From: Hyphomicrobiales bacterium
GTDB lineage: Bacteria; Pseudomonadota; Alphaproteobacteria; Rhizobiales; Ancalomicrobiaceae
Assembly (NCBI GenBank): GCA_021286855.1
Contig: JAJTBO010000005.1
Coordinates: 1-64,000, forward strand
Length of the DNA: 64,000 nucleotides
Reading direction: 5' to 3'
Positions within the stretch are counted from its first letter, which is position 1. Each line of letters begins with the position of its first letter. Shown here one piece after another: positions 1 to 6,903 of this stretch. Below the pieces are notes generated by a model. It was not told where the DNA came from and ran no database searches. It worked only from the letters and a program-made list of their open reading frames with translations. Made by a program: the position numbers and the translations under genes.

Positions 1-1
1 G

Positions 2-187
2 CCGCGCACCCAGGTCGCGGTCGACGACGGCTCCAAGAAGAAGCTCGGCATCCTCAACCAGACCGTCTCGCTGCGCGAACTTGTCGACGGCCTCAACGCG
101 CTCGGCGTCGGTCCGCGCGACATGATCACCATCCTTCAGGCGATCAAGGCCTCCGGCGCGCTCCAGGCCGAGATCGAGGTGATGTGA
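2..187 (+). CDS. flgI: Flagellar P-ring protein FlgI, 3' end only
   Basis: Only the last 61 codons are in the window; the gene begins upstream. The C-terminal sequence reads through SLRELVDGLNALGVGPRDMI and ends in an Ile-Glu-Val-Met tail, which is the typical FlgI ending. FlgI forms the periplasmic ring around the flagellar rod at the peptidoglycan layer. Its TGA overlaps the ATG of the next gene (flgJ-like) by one base, so the two are translationally coupled in one operon. The identification is by recognition of the C-terminus; the rest of the protein cannot be checked here. Confidence 0.88.
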   Translation, partial: PRTQVAVDDGSKKKLGILNQTVSLRELVDGLNALGVGPRDMITILQAIKASGALQAEIEVM

Positions 188-513
188 TGAGCGACCTCGC
201 CGCCGCAACCCTCCTCTCCGCGCCGCCCGCCCTGCATCAGGTGTCGGCCGCGCCCGCCGCGAACGCCTCCCGCGAGGAGAAGGCGCGCGCCCAGGCGACC
301 GAGTTCGAGCAGGTCTATCTCTCCACCATGCTGAAGCAGATGTTCTCCGGCCTCTCCACCGAAGCGCCCTTCGGCGGCGGTCAGGCCGAGGAGACTTGGC
401 GCGGCATCCTCGTCGAGCAGTACGCCGACACCATGTCCAAGGCCGGCGGCGTCGGGATCGCCGACGCCGTCTATCGCGATCTCCTCGCCGTACAGGAAGG
501 CGCCGGCGCATGA
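187..513 (+). CDS. flgJ: Rod-binding protein, FlgJ N-terminal domain type
   Basis: This 108-residue protein corresponds to the rod-binding (N-terminal) domain of FlgJ without the muramidase domain, which is the usual form in alphaproteobacteria. The signature part is FEQVYLSTMLKQMF followed by a Gly-rich stretch and the VEQYADTMSKAGGVGIAD segment near the C-terminus. FlgJ caps and helps assemble the flagellar rod in the periplasm. A GTG three bases upstream (184) is possible, but the ATG at 187 overlaps the flgI stop and is preferred. It also overlaps the next gene by four bases (ATGA), indicating one operon flgI-flgJ-flgN. Confidence 0.85.
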   Translation: MSDLAAATLLSAPPALHQVSAAPAANASREEKARAQATEFEQVYLSTMLKQMFSGLSTEAPFGGGQAEETWRGILVEQYADTMSKAGGVGIADAVYRDLLAVQEGAGA

Positions 514-1004
514 CCCTCGATCTCGTTCAGCTTCAGGCCGTCCAGGACACCGAACGTCCGATCCGCACCGAAGCGGAGGCGCGCGCCTTCCTGCTCGAAT
601 TCGAGACCGTCATGGGCGCGCTGATCTCCACCATCGAGGAAGAGACGGCGCTGGTGCGCGCCGGCCGGCTCTTCGCCGCGACCGACGTCGTCACCCGCAA
701 GAACGCCGAGCTCGGCCGCTACCTCCAGATCCGCACCCGGCTGAAGCGGGAGTTCCACACCTTGACGCGATTGACGCCCGACGTGCTCGGCCGCATGCGC
801 GCCGACCATGTCGCCGCCATCGAGAAGGTCCGCGCCAATCTCGGCGTCCTCGCCATCGCCCGCGAGGTGGCCGAAGGCATCGTCCGCAACGTCGCAGCGA
901 GCGTCGGCCGCGCCGCGGCCCCGAGCTCCTACGGCCGCAACGCCGCCCCGCCCTCGAGCCAACGCGTCGCCGCCCGCGGCATCGCGCTCGATCGGCGGAT
1001 GTGA
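510..1004 (+). CDS. FlgN-like flagellar protein (putative hook-filament export chaperone)
   Basis: A 164-residue, mostly helical protein that starts on an ATG overlapping the flgJ stop. Residues 15-60 hold an acidic helix (EAEARAFLLEFETVMGALIS) and residues 60-125 a second long helix with many Arg and Glu residues; the last 30 residues are low-complexity Ala/Ser/Arg. Its length, helical character and place directly after flgJ match the FlgN-like proteins of alphaproteobacteria, which act as cytoplasmic chaperones for FlgK and FlgL. The assignment is by position and general architecture rather than a decisive motif. flgK and flgL are present in this window at 7.8-11.1 kb. Confidence 0.6.
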   Translation: MTLDLVQLQAVQDTERPIRTEAEARAFLLEFETVMGALISTIEEETALVRAGRLFAATDVVTRKNAELGRYLQIRTRLKREFHTLTRLTPDVLGRMRADHVAAIEKVRANLGVLAIAREVAEGIVRNVAASVGRAAAPSSYGRNAAPPSSQRVAARGIALDRRM

Positions 1005-1050
1005 CCCCACGCCGCCTCGATCGACGGCGCGATCTCACGCGAGCCCTGGC

Positions 1051-1800
1051 ATGACTCGACCGGAAATCTATCTCGCCACCCCTGCCTACGGCGGCCTGGT
1101 GACCACCAACTACATGCTGTCGGTGCTCGATCTCACTCGCTCGGCCGACGGGCTCGGCTTCGAGGTGTCGGTCAACCTGCTCGCCAAGGATTCGCTCGTC
1201 ACCCGCAGCCGCAACACTCTGGTCGCGCATTTCCTGCGCGAGAGCGCGGCGTCCCACATGATGTTCGTCGACGCCGACATCGGCTTCCGACCGGAACAGG
1301 TGAAGCGGATGCTGGATTTCGACGAGGACGTCGTCGCCGGCATGTATCCGTTGAAGGCGCTGCGCTGGGAGCAGCCGGCGACCCTGCGCCATCCCGAGGA
1401 CCCGCGCACCTCTCTCCTCCATTATGTCGGCCAGTTCGCTCAGGGCGACCGCCTCGCCACCCGCGACGGTTTCGTCACCGCCGTCTATTGCGGCACCGGC
1501 TTCATGCTGATGAAGCGAACCGTGCTGGAGCGCATGGTCGCCGCCTACCCGGAGACGGCCTATCGCCGCGACCACGTCCACGCCGCCGACGGCTCGACGG
1601 TCGGCGACGCCCATGCGCTGTTCGAATGCGTGATCGACCGCGACACCGGCGAATATCTCTCCGAGGACTTCGGCTTCTGCCGGCGCTGGCTGGCGATCGA
1701 CGGGACCATCTGGCTCGACACGCTCGGCAGCCTGTCGCACACCGGCCCGATCGACTTCGTCGGCGACCCCGCCTCCCGCTTCTGGCCGAAGAAGAGCTGA
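1051..1800 (+). CDS. GT-A-like glycosyltransferase, flagellar-locus paralogue 1
   Basis: A 249-residue cytoplasmic protein with a nucleotide-sugar-transferase look: an N-terminal strand IYLATPAYGG, then a TRSRNTLVAHFL helix and a DxD-type motif MMFVDADIGF at about residues 69-78. The second half carries CGTGFMLMKR and an acidic EDFGFCRRW segment, where a GT-A catalytic base would lie. It is clearly related to the two proteins encoded at 6013-6873 and 6904-7734, which share ATPxYG, (S/A)RN and FVD(A/P)D. Lying between flagellar genes, it probably modifies flagellin; that role is inference. The ATG at 1051 is chosen because homology to the paralogues starts there. A terminator follows. Confidence 0.6.
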   Translation: MTRPEIYLATPAYGGLVTTNYMLSVLDLTRSADGLGFEVSVNLLAKDSLVTRSRNTLVAHFLRESAASHMMFVDADIGFRPEQVKRMLDFDEDVVAGMYPLKALRWEQPATLRHPEDPRTSLLHYVGQFAQGDRLATRDGFVTAVYCGTGFMLMKRTVLERMVAAYPETAYRRDHVHAADGSTVGDAHALFECVIDRDTGEYLSEDFGFCRRWLAIDGTIWLDTLGSLSHTGPIDFVGDPASRFWPKKS

Positions 1801-1817
1801 GGCCTTCCCCGAACACG

Positions 1818-1848
1818 ACGGCCGCCCCGAGGGCGGCCGTTTCGTTTT
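1818..1848 (+). terminator. Rho-independent terminator after the first glycosyltransferase gene
   Basis: A perfect 10-bp stem (1818-1827 with 1831-1840) around a 3-base loop is followed by TTCGTTTT. It lies 18 bases after the stop of the plus-strand gene and 25 bases before the end of the convergent flaF gene. Confidence 0.8.
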
Positions 1849-1872
1849 CCCGGATCTCCGTCGAGTCCGCGA

Positions 1873-2238
1873 TCAGGAGCGCAGTCCTTCGGCGATCGTG
1901 CGGTTGAGATCGACCAGCGGCGCGATGTCGTCGGCGTTCGGATTGGCCTGCAGTTCGACCGTGTGACGGAAGATGAACAGGGCGATGTTGAACAGGTTGT
2001 TCTTGTCTTCCTGCGGCAGCGGATTGTCCGGACGCAGAATGAGATCGATCAACACGGTCCAGAGCTTGCGATTGTAGGTCAGCGCCGCCAAGAGGTCGCC
2101 CTTGCGCGCCTCGAAGTCGTCGCGGACCGCCTGGAGCTGGGCCGCCGCCTTGAGCAGAAGCATCGATTCCAGATCGCGGCCGGTGACGACGGCGCGACGG
2201 GTCTGCTGATAGGCGCGGGCGGCTTGGCTGTTATACAT
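1873..2238 (-). CDS. flaF: Flagellar biosynthesis regulator FlaF
   Basis: This 121-residue protein begins MYNSQAARAYQQTRRAV and contains the family hallmark LLLKAAAQLQAVRDDF and NNLFNIALFIFRHTVEL. FlaF is needed for flagellin secretion or assembly and works with FlbT in alphaproteobacteria; in Caulobacter it binds flagellin. The gene overlaps flbT by eight bases on the same strand and lies downstream of a flagellin gene, the standard fla-flbT-flaF order. Length and motifs match the family with no oddity. Confidence 0.93.
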   Translation of the reverse strand: MYNSQAARAYQQTRRAVVTGRDLESMLLLKAAAQLQAVRDDFEARKGDLLAALTYNRKLWTVLIDLILRPDNPLPQEDKNNLFNIALFIFRHTVELQANPNADDIAPLVDLNRTIAEGLRS

Positions 2239-2614
2239 GATGGATCCGCTGCTCCTCGTACTCGATCAGCCGCTTGGCGTGTTTGATCCCTTTATAGAAA
2301 TCGCCGCTTAATAGGCAGTTATCGATCGCCGTCAGAATTTCGACGGCGCCCGGCGCCGCTTCGGCGAAGTCTCGGGCGAGCGTGCGATAGTCTTCCATCA
2401 CCCCGTCGTCGCCGTTCTTCAGATAGAGCAGCTGCACGGCCAGATAGACGAGCTTGGCGGGCGTGTCGGCGGCGCGCGCCGGCATGACGTCCTTCTCACG
2501 CAGGATCGGCGCGTCGCCCTCGATGAACAGCTTGGCGCGACCGCCGCCGTTGGTGATCAGGCTCTCGCCGATGATGATGCGCTCGCCGGGCTTGATCTCG
2601 ACCTTGAGCGTCAT
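2231..2614 (-). CDS. flbT: Flagellin mRNA regulator FlbT
   Basis: A 127-residue protein with the FlbT pattern: KPGERIIIGESLITNGGGRA at the start, then FIEGDAPILREKD and a helical C-terminal half that includes LLSGDFYKGIKHAKRLIEYE. FlbT is a post-transcriptional regulator; in Caulobacter it acts on the 5' untranslated region of flagellin mRNA and couples flagellin synthesis to hook completion. It sits between a flagellin gene (2734-3915) and flaF on the same strand. The window also offers a possible RNA target, a small hairpin just upstream of the second flagellin gene (4692-4708). Confidence 0.93.
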   Translation of the reverse strand: MTLKVEIKPGERIIIGESLITNGGGRAKLFIEGDAPILREKDVMPARAADTPAKLVYLAVQLLYLKNGDDGVMEDYRTLARDFAEAAPGAVEILTAIDNCLLSGDFYKGIKHAKRLIEYEEQRIHHV

Positions 2615-2669
2615 CGCCCACTCCTACGGAACGACGGAACCCTCCGTCGATGACCTGTTTGACGACGAC

Positions 2670-2698
2670 GGGCGGACGCGACCTCTTCGCGCCCGCCC
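2670..2698 (-). terminator. Hairpin downstream of flagellin gene 1
   Basis: An 11-bp GC-rich stem with one G-U pair in the minus-strand RNA and a 7-base loop, 36 bases beyond the flagellin stop codon. There is no U-run, so it may protect the mRNA 3' end or weakly terminate rather than act as a classical terminator. Confidence 0.5.
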
Positions 2699-2733
2699 GC
2701 CGGATGGGATCTGCTTCGCGGCGGCGCGAAGCG

Positions 2734-3915
2734 TCAGCCGAACAACTGCAACACGCTCTGGTCGGCCTGGTTGGCCAGCGACAGGGCCTTGGTCGACAGG
2801 CTCTGGCGGGTCTGCAGCGCGAGGAGGTTCGCCGATTCCGAGTTGGTGTCGGCCGCGACGAGACCGTCCGCGCCGGTGGTCAGCGTCGACACCATGTTGT
2901 TGGTGAAGTCCTGGCGGGCCTGCACGATCGCGAGGTTCGAACCGAAGTTCGAAGACTGGGTGCGCAAGTCGGTCAAGGCGGAAGTCAAGGTGTCGAGCAC
3001 CTTGTTGACCTGCTTGTTGGTCTGGAAGCCGCCGGCGTCCTGGTTGTCGAGGCCGAGACCGGAGGCGTTGAACACGACGCCCGAAATCGTCATCTTCGAC
3101 TGGTCGGTGCCGGTCTTCTCGTTGAAGATCGTGGCGAGATCGTTGCCCATCAGCAGGTTGATGCCGTTGTAGCCGGCATCCTTCGCCATGTCGTCGATCT
3201 GCTGAAGGATGTCGTTGAACTGCTGGCGATAGGAATCGCGGGTCTCGGAGGTGGTCGCCGTGTCGCTGACGGTGGTGAAGCCGAGAGCGCTGGCGCCGGA
3301 GGTGGCGATCTGCAGATCCTCGCCGCCGGTCTCTTCGATGGAGATGGCGCCGTTGTCGTCGATCACCGCGGCGACGTCGAGCGACGAAGCGTTGATCGCC
3401 TTGAGCAGCGAGCCGACCGTCGAATATTCGCCCGAACCGGTGCCGATGGTGAAGGTCTTCGCCGTGGTGCCGGTGGTCGAGTTGCCGGTGGTGATGGTGA
3501 TCGTCGAGCTCTGCGCGATCGACAGGCCGCTGCCGGTGGTGGCGAGGAGATCGACCGACTTGGTCAGATCCTGCGCGGTGCCGGTGAGGGTGGCGTCGGT
3601 CTCGCTGTCGGCGGTCTGAAGCGCCTGCTTGGCGGCCGACTGAGCGTCCTTCACCAGCGAGGTGATGGAGTCGATGCCGTTGGAGGCGGCCTGCAGCGTC
3701 TGGATCGAGTTCGAGACGCCGTCGAGCAGGTTGGTCAGGTCGCCGGCGCGGTCGTTGAGCGAGGCGGCGGTGAAGTAGTTGACCGGGTTGTCCAACGCCG
3801 TGTTGACCTTCTTGCCGGTGGCCAGACGGTTCTCGGTCGTGGTCTGCTGCATCTTGATCGACTGCAGCGAATTGAGGTTCTGGCGGACGCCGGTCGAAAG
3901 AATGGAGGAGGTCAT
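2734..3915 (-). CDS. Flagellin, copy 1
   Basis: A 393-residue flagellin, short as is usual in alphaproteobacteria. The N-terminal coiled-coil domain contains TTTENRLATGKKVNTALDNP and AASLNDRAGDLTNLLDG; the C-terminal domain ends with LLALQTRQSLSTKALSLANQ and a Leu-Phe-Gly end. The product is exported unfolded by the flagellar type III apparatus and polymerises into the filament. Protein residues of about 23-240 are identical to copy 2 at 4741-5916 and the DNA is identical over 556 bp, whereas both termini differ, the reverse of normal flagellin divergence. The start follows a GGGAG Shine-Dalgarno. A CtrA-type box lies 64-79 bases upstream. Confidence 0.95.
   Translation of the reverse strand: MTSSILSTGVRQNLNSLQSIKMQQTTTENRLATGKKVNTALDNPVNYFTAASLNDRAGDLTNLLDGVSNSIQTLQAASNGIDSITSLVKDAQSAAKQALQTADSETDATLTGTAQDLTKSVDLLATTGSGLSIAQSSTITITTGNSTTGTTAKTFTIGTGSGEYSTVGSLLKAINASSLDVAAVIDDNGAISIEETGGEDLQIATSGASALGFTTVSDTATTSETRDSYRQQFNDILQQIDDMAKDAGYNGINLLMGNDLATIFNEKTGTDQSKMTISGVVFNASGLGLDNQDAGGFQTNKQVNKVLDTLTSALTDLRTQSSNFGSNLAIVQARQDFTNNMVSTLTTGADGLVAADTNSESANLLALQTRQSLSTKALSLANQADQSVLQLFG
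3239..3794 (-). repeat. 556-bp inverted repeat, arm 1 (inside flagellin copy 1)
   Basis: Reading the minus strand here gives the same sequence as the plus strand at 4859-5414, with no difference found by eye. The first mismatches lie at both edges (3795 against 4858 and 3238 against 5415). The arms are separated by 1064 bp containing the divergent promoters and the flaG-like gene. Confidence 0.9.
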
Positions 3916-3978
3916 GTCGGACTCCCGTAGGGGCGGCTGTTTCCCGAGACTGCGTTGGGCTGATTAACGCGGATTAGG

Positions 3979-3994
3979 GTTAACATCCCCTTAA
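3979..3994 (-). promoter_or_regulatory. CtrA-type binding box upstream of flagellin copy 1
   Basis: On the minus strand the sequence is TTAA, seven bases, TTAAC, an exact match to the alphaproteobacterial CtrA consensus TTAA-N7-TTAAC. It lies 64-79 bases before the flagellin start codon in a locally AT-rich intergenic stretch, where a CtrA site controlling flagellin transcription would be expected. Confidence 0.65.
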
Positions 3995-4208
3995 ACAGCG
4001 TCCGCGATCGGGAATGCCGTTCATTTTTCCGGGGCGCCACGACGTTTTCCGCACTTTTCGAGCTTCCGACGGAAAAGCGAACGTAACGGCAGTCGTCCGC
4101 GGGAAGGTTCTTCGAATTCGAATCGAATCGTCCGTTTCGCCTCAACGTCGTCGACAGATCTTCATGCTATCCAAGGGCGAACGTGTACCCTCACGGGCCG
4201 AGACGATC

Positions 4209-4526
4209 ATGACGATGAGCATCTCTCATCCGCTGGTCCGGCCGCCCACTCTGGAGGCGGCCGCGCCGCGCACCGAAGCTCCCTCTTCGGCTCCCGCGAG
4301 CCGGACGCACCCGACCGCCGCCGGAAAGACGGCTGCGAGCGAGCATCCGCGCGCCACCGACATAGGCTTCGACGACCGGAGCGGCTTCATGGTGGTGCGC
4401 ACGGTCGACGTCGTCACCGGCGAAGTCGTCGCTCAGAACCCGACCGAAGCGTACCTCCGGCTCGCTCAGGCGATGACGGCGACGGTGCGCGCCGACGCCG
4501 AGCAGACCTCGAGCATCGTCGCCTGA
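4209..4526 (+). CDS. FlaG-like flagellar protein
   Basis: A 105-residue protein whose C-terminal half (residues 58-92) reads FDDRSGFMVVRTVDVVTGEV then a Gln-Asn-Pro-Thr-Glu turn and YLRLAQAM, the layout of the FlaG domain. The N-terminal 55 residues are low-complexity Pro/Ala/Ser. FlaG-family proteins influence filament length in several bacteria, but the role here is not established. The gene lies alone between the two divergent flagellin genes. The ATG at 4209 was chosen because the longer frame upstream runs through the promoter region of flagellin copy 1; the Shine-Dalgarno is weak and 4215 is an alternative start. Confidence 0.6.
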   Translation: MTMSISHPLVRPPTLEAAAPRTEAPSSAPASRTHPTAAGKTAASEHPRATDIGFDDRSGFMVVRTVDVVTGEVVAQNPTEAYLRLAQAMTATVRADAEQTSSIVA

Positions 4527-4691
4527 GTTGCGGCGCACGCAAACGCCACACGGTTGACGCGAATACATGCCTCGACGAATGAAGAATTCGTTAGGGATGT
4601 TGCCCGCCCCATCCTCGTATTCGTCCATGTCCGCGACTTTCAGAGATCGGTTTAACTTCCGCGAAACTCCCGCCCCTTCATGATCGCTCCA

Positions 4692-4708
4692 CTCCTCAGA
4701 ACGAGGAG
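4692..4708 (+). promoter_or_regulatory. Small hairpin in the leader of flagellin copy 2
   Basis: CTCCTC and GAGGAG pair as a 6-bp stem with a 5-base loop, 33-49 bases before the flagellin start codon. The 3' arm is itself purine-rich like a ribosome binding site, while the actual site (AGAAGGGA) lies further downstream. It is a candidate post-transcriptional control element, for example for FlbT; that role is inference. Confidence 0.35.
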
Positions 4709-4740
4709 GCGTACATCATGCCCAGAAGGGAACGAGTATC

Positions 4741-5916
4741 ATGTCCACCATCCTGTCGACCGGCGTCCGCCAGAACCTCACCTCGCTGCAGTCGATCAAG
4801 ACGCAGCAGACCACGACCGAGAACCGTCTCGCCACCGGCAAGAAGGTCAACACGGCGCTGGACAACCCGGTCAACTACTTCACCGCCGCCTCGCTCAACG
4901 ACCGCGCCGGCGACCTGACCAACCTGCTCGACGGCGTCTCGAACTCGATCCAGACGCTGCAGGCCGCCTCCAACGGCATCGACTCCATCACCTCGCTGGT
5001 GAAGGACGCTCAGTCGGCCGCCAAGCAGGCGCTTCAGACCGCCGACAGCGAGACCGACGCCACCCTCACCGGCACCGCGCAGGATCTGACCAAGTCGGTC
5101 GATCTCCTCGCCACCACCGGCAGCGGCCTGTCGATCGCGCAGAGCTCGACGATCACCATCACCACCGGCAACTCGACCACCGGCACCACGGCGAAGACCT
5201 TCACCATCGGCACCGGTTCGGGCGAATATTCGACGGTCGGCTCGCTGCTCAAGGCGATCAACGCTTCGTCGCTCGACGTCGCCGCGGTGATCGACGACAA
5301 CGGCGCCATCTCCATCGAAGAGACCGGCGGCGAGGATCTGCAGATCGCCACCTCCGGCGCCAGCGCTCTCGGCTTCACCACCGTCAGCGACACGGCGACC
5401 ACCTCCGAGACCCGTGATTCCTATCGCCAGCAGTTCAACGACATCCTCGAGCAGATCGACCAGATGGCGAAGGACTCCGGCTACAACGGCATCAACCTGC
5501 TGATGGGCAACGACCTGACCACGATCTTCAACGAGAAGACCGGCACGGATCAGTCGAAGATGACCATCTCCGGCACCGTCTTCAACTCGTCGGGCCTCGG
5601 CCTCGACAATCAGGACACCGGTGGTTTCCAGACCAACAAGCAGGTCAACAAGGTCCTCGACACTCTGACCTCGGCTCTGACCGACCTTCGCACCCAGTCT
5701 TCGACCTTCGGTTCGAACCTGTCGATGGTGCAGGCCCGTCAGGACTTCACCAACAACATGGTTTCGACGCTGACCACCGGCGCCGACAGCCTCGTCGCGG
5801 CCGACACCAACTCGGAATCGGCCAACCTCCTCGCCCTGCAGACCCGCCAGAGCCTGTCGACCAAGGCCCTGTCGCTGGCCAACCAGGCCGACCAGAGCGT
5901 GCTCTCGCTGTTCTGA
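4741..5916 (+). CDS. Flagellin, copy 2
   Basis: A 391-residue flagellin, close paralogue of the one at 2734-3915 but on the opposite strand. It starts MSTILSTGVRQNL and ends with Val-Leu-Ser-Leu-Phe. Relative to copy 1 there are several substitutions in the first 22 residues and many in the last 150 (for example Gln to Glu in the NDIL(Q/E)QID segment), but none in between. The leader holds a possible regulatory hairpin and the gene ends in a strong terminator, so it is probably monocistronic. The start follows an AGAAGGGA ribosome binding site. Whether the two copies are made at different times or in different amounts is unknown. Confidence 0.95.
   Translation: MSTILSTGVRQNLTSLQSIKTQQTTTENRLATGKKVNTALDNPVNYFTAASLNDRAGDLTNLLDGVSNSIQTLQAASNGIDSITSLVKDAQSAAKQALQTADSETDATLTGTAQDLTKSVDLLATTGSGLSIAQSSTITITTGNSTTGTTAKTFTIGTGSGEYSTVGSLLKAINASSLDVAAVIDDNGAISIEETGGEDLQIATSGASALGFTTVSDTATTSETRDSYRQQFNDILEQIDQMAKDSGYNGINLLMGNDLTTIFNEKTGTDQSKMTISGTVFNSSGLGLDNQDTGGFQTNKQVNKVLDTLTSALTDLRTQSSTFGSNLSMVQARQDFTNNMVSTLTTGADSLVAADTNSESANLLALQTRQSLSTKALSLANQADQSVLSLF
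4859..5414 (+). repeat. 556-bp inverted repeat, arm 2 (inside flagellin copy 2)
   Basis: Partner of the arm at 3239-3794. The uninterrupted identity, including third codon positions, contrasts with frequent silent and non-silent differences on both sides within the same genes. That pattern fits recent gene conversion. Confidence 0.9.
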
Positions 5917-5939
5917 TCGAAGGTTCGAGCGAAGATACG

Positions 5940-5981
5940 AAGAGGCGGCGGGCCGGTGGCTCCGCCGCCTCTTCTCTTTTG
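5940..5981 (+). terminator. Rho-independent terminator after flagellin copy 2
   Basis: A perfect 12-bp stem (5940-5951 with 5962-5973), a 10-base loop and a CTCTTTT tail, 24 bases after the flagellin stop codon. It lies ahead of the convergent glycosyltransferase gene. Confidence 0.85.
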
Positions 5982-6012
5982 TCGTCCTCGATCCCGCGGA
6001 CGCCGCCGCCGA

Positions 6013-6873
6013 TCACCCCCGCAGGGCGCGCAGATACCAGGCGTCGTCGCGCCCGCGCGCGCGCTTCTGCACGCCGCGCACCCTGAACGCCGGATCGCTC
6101 TTCAGCGCGATCAGGGCATGGCCCTGATAACGGGCGACCCCCTGATGGACGATCGCCTCGTCGATCACCGCCCAGATCTCGCCGCCGATCTGCCGCCAGC
6201 GATGGCAGAAGGCGATGTCCTCGCCGACCATGTAGCCGTCTTCGTTGACGAAGGTGTCGAAGCACCGCAGCAGCCCGCCTTCGGTGAGCCCACGCTCACG
6301 GATCTCCGCCGCCGGCTCCTCCACCCAGAGCTGGCGATAGCCCTCGCGCAGTCGCAGCAGCGCCTCGCGCGAGATCAGCACGACCCCGGTCCCGACCAGA
6401 CCGAACTCGACCATCCCGTCGACCACCTCGATCAGATGGCGGCCGTCGGAGAGAATCTTTTCCATCACCGCTTCGGCGCAGACGTAACTCGACGCGATCA
6501 GCCGCGCCTGCATCGTCGGCACGTCCGGATCGGCGAGCGTCTCGCCGAGCTTCTGCCACTGGGTCCGCTTCTCGGGATAGACGCAGGCGACGAAGGGACG
6601 CCCCGACTGCAGCATCTTGGCGACCAACGACGGCGAGAACGCCATGTCGGCGTCGACGAAGAGCAGATGTGTGAAGCTCGGATCGTCGAGGACGAGGCTG
6701 ACCAGGATGTTGCGGGCCATCGACAGAACCGGGATGTTCACCACCTTCTGTTCGAAGACGATGCCCGGCGCCGCCCGCGCGAAGGCCGAGACCATCCCGG
6801 CGATCGACTCGTGATAGCCGCGATGCACCATGTCGCCATAGGCAGGCGTCGCGATCAGGATCTTCGGCGCCAT
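6013..6873 (-). CDS. GT-A-like glycosyltransferase, flagellar-locus paralogue 2
   Basis: A 286-residue protein with the same plan as its neighbour at 6904-7734 and the gene at 1051-1800: ILIATPAYGDMV at the N-terminus, SMARNILVSL, then the DxD-like motif LLFVDADMAFSP near residues 78-89. A C-terminal block has GEDIAFCHRW and GGEIWAVID followed by a conserved Tyr-x-Gly-His (RYQGHALIAL). No membrane segment or signal peptide is seen. The start has a strong GGAGGGGAG ribosome binding site. Being in an apparent operon with flgE-flgK-flgL and near both flagellins, it is a good candidate for flagellin glycosylation; the sugar is unknown. Confidence 0.6.
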   Translation of the reverse strand: MAPKILIATPAYGDMVHRGYHESIAGMVSAFARAAPGIVFEQKVVNIPVLSMARNILVSLVLDDPSFTHLLFVDADMAFSPSLVAKMLQSGRPFVACVYPEKRTQWQKLGETLADPDVPTMQARLIASSYVCAEAVMEKILSDGRHLIEVVDGMVEFGLVGTGVVLISREALLRLREGYRQLWVEEPAAEIRERGLTEGGLLRCFDTFVNEDGYMVGEDIAFCHRWRQIGGEIWAVIDEAIVHQGVARYQGHALIALKSDPAFRVRGVQKRARGRDDAWYLRALRG

Positions 6874-6903
6874 TCTCGCCCTCCCCTCCGACGACCGCGC
6901 CGG

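Noticed and set aside
3251-3619. Identical 122-codon frames antisense to each flagellin
   Set aside because: They exist because the flagellin DNA is duplicated; composition and position give no sign of a real antisense gene.
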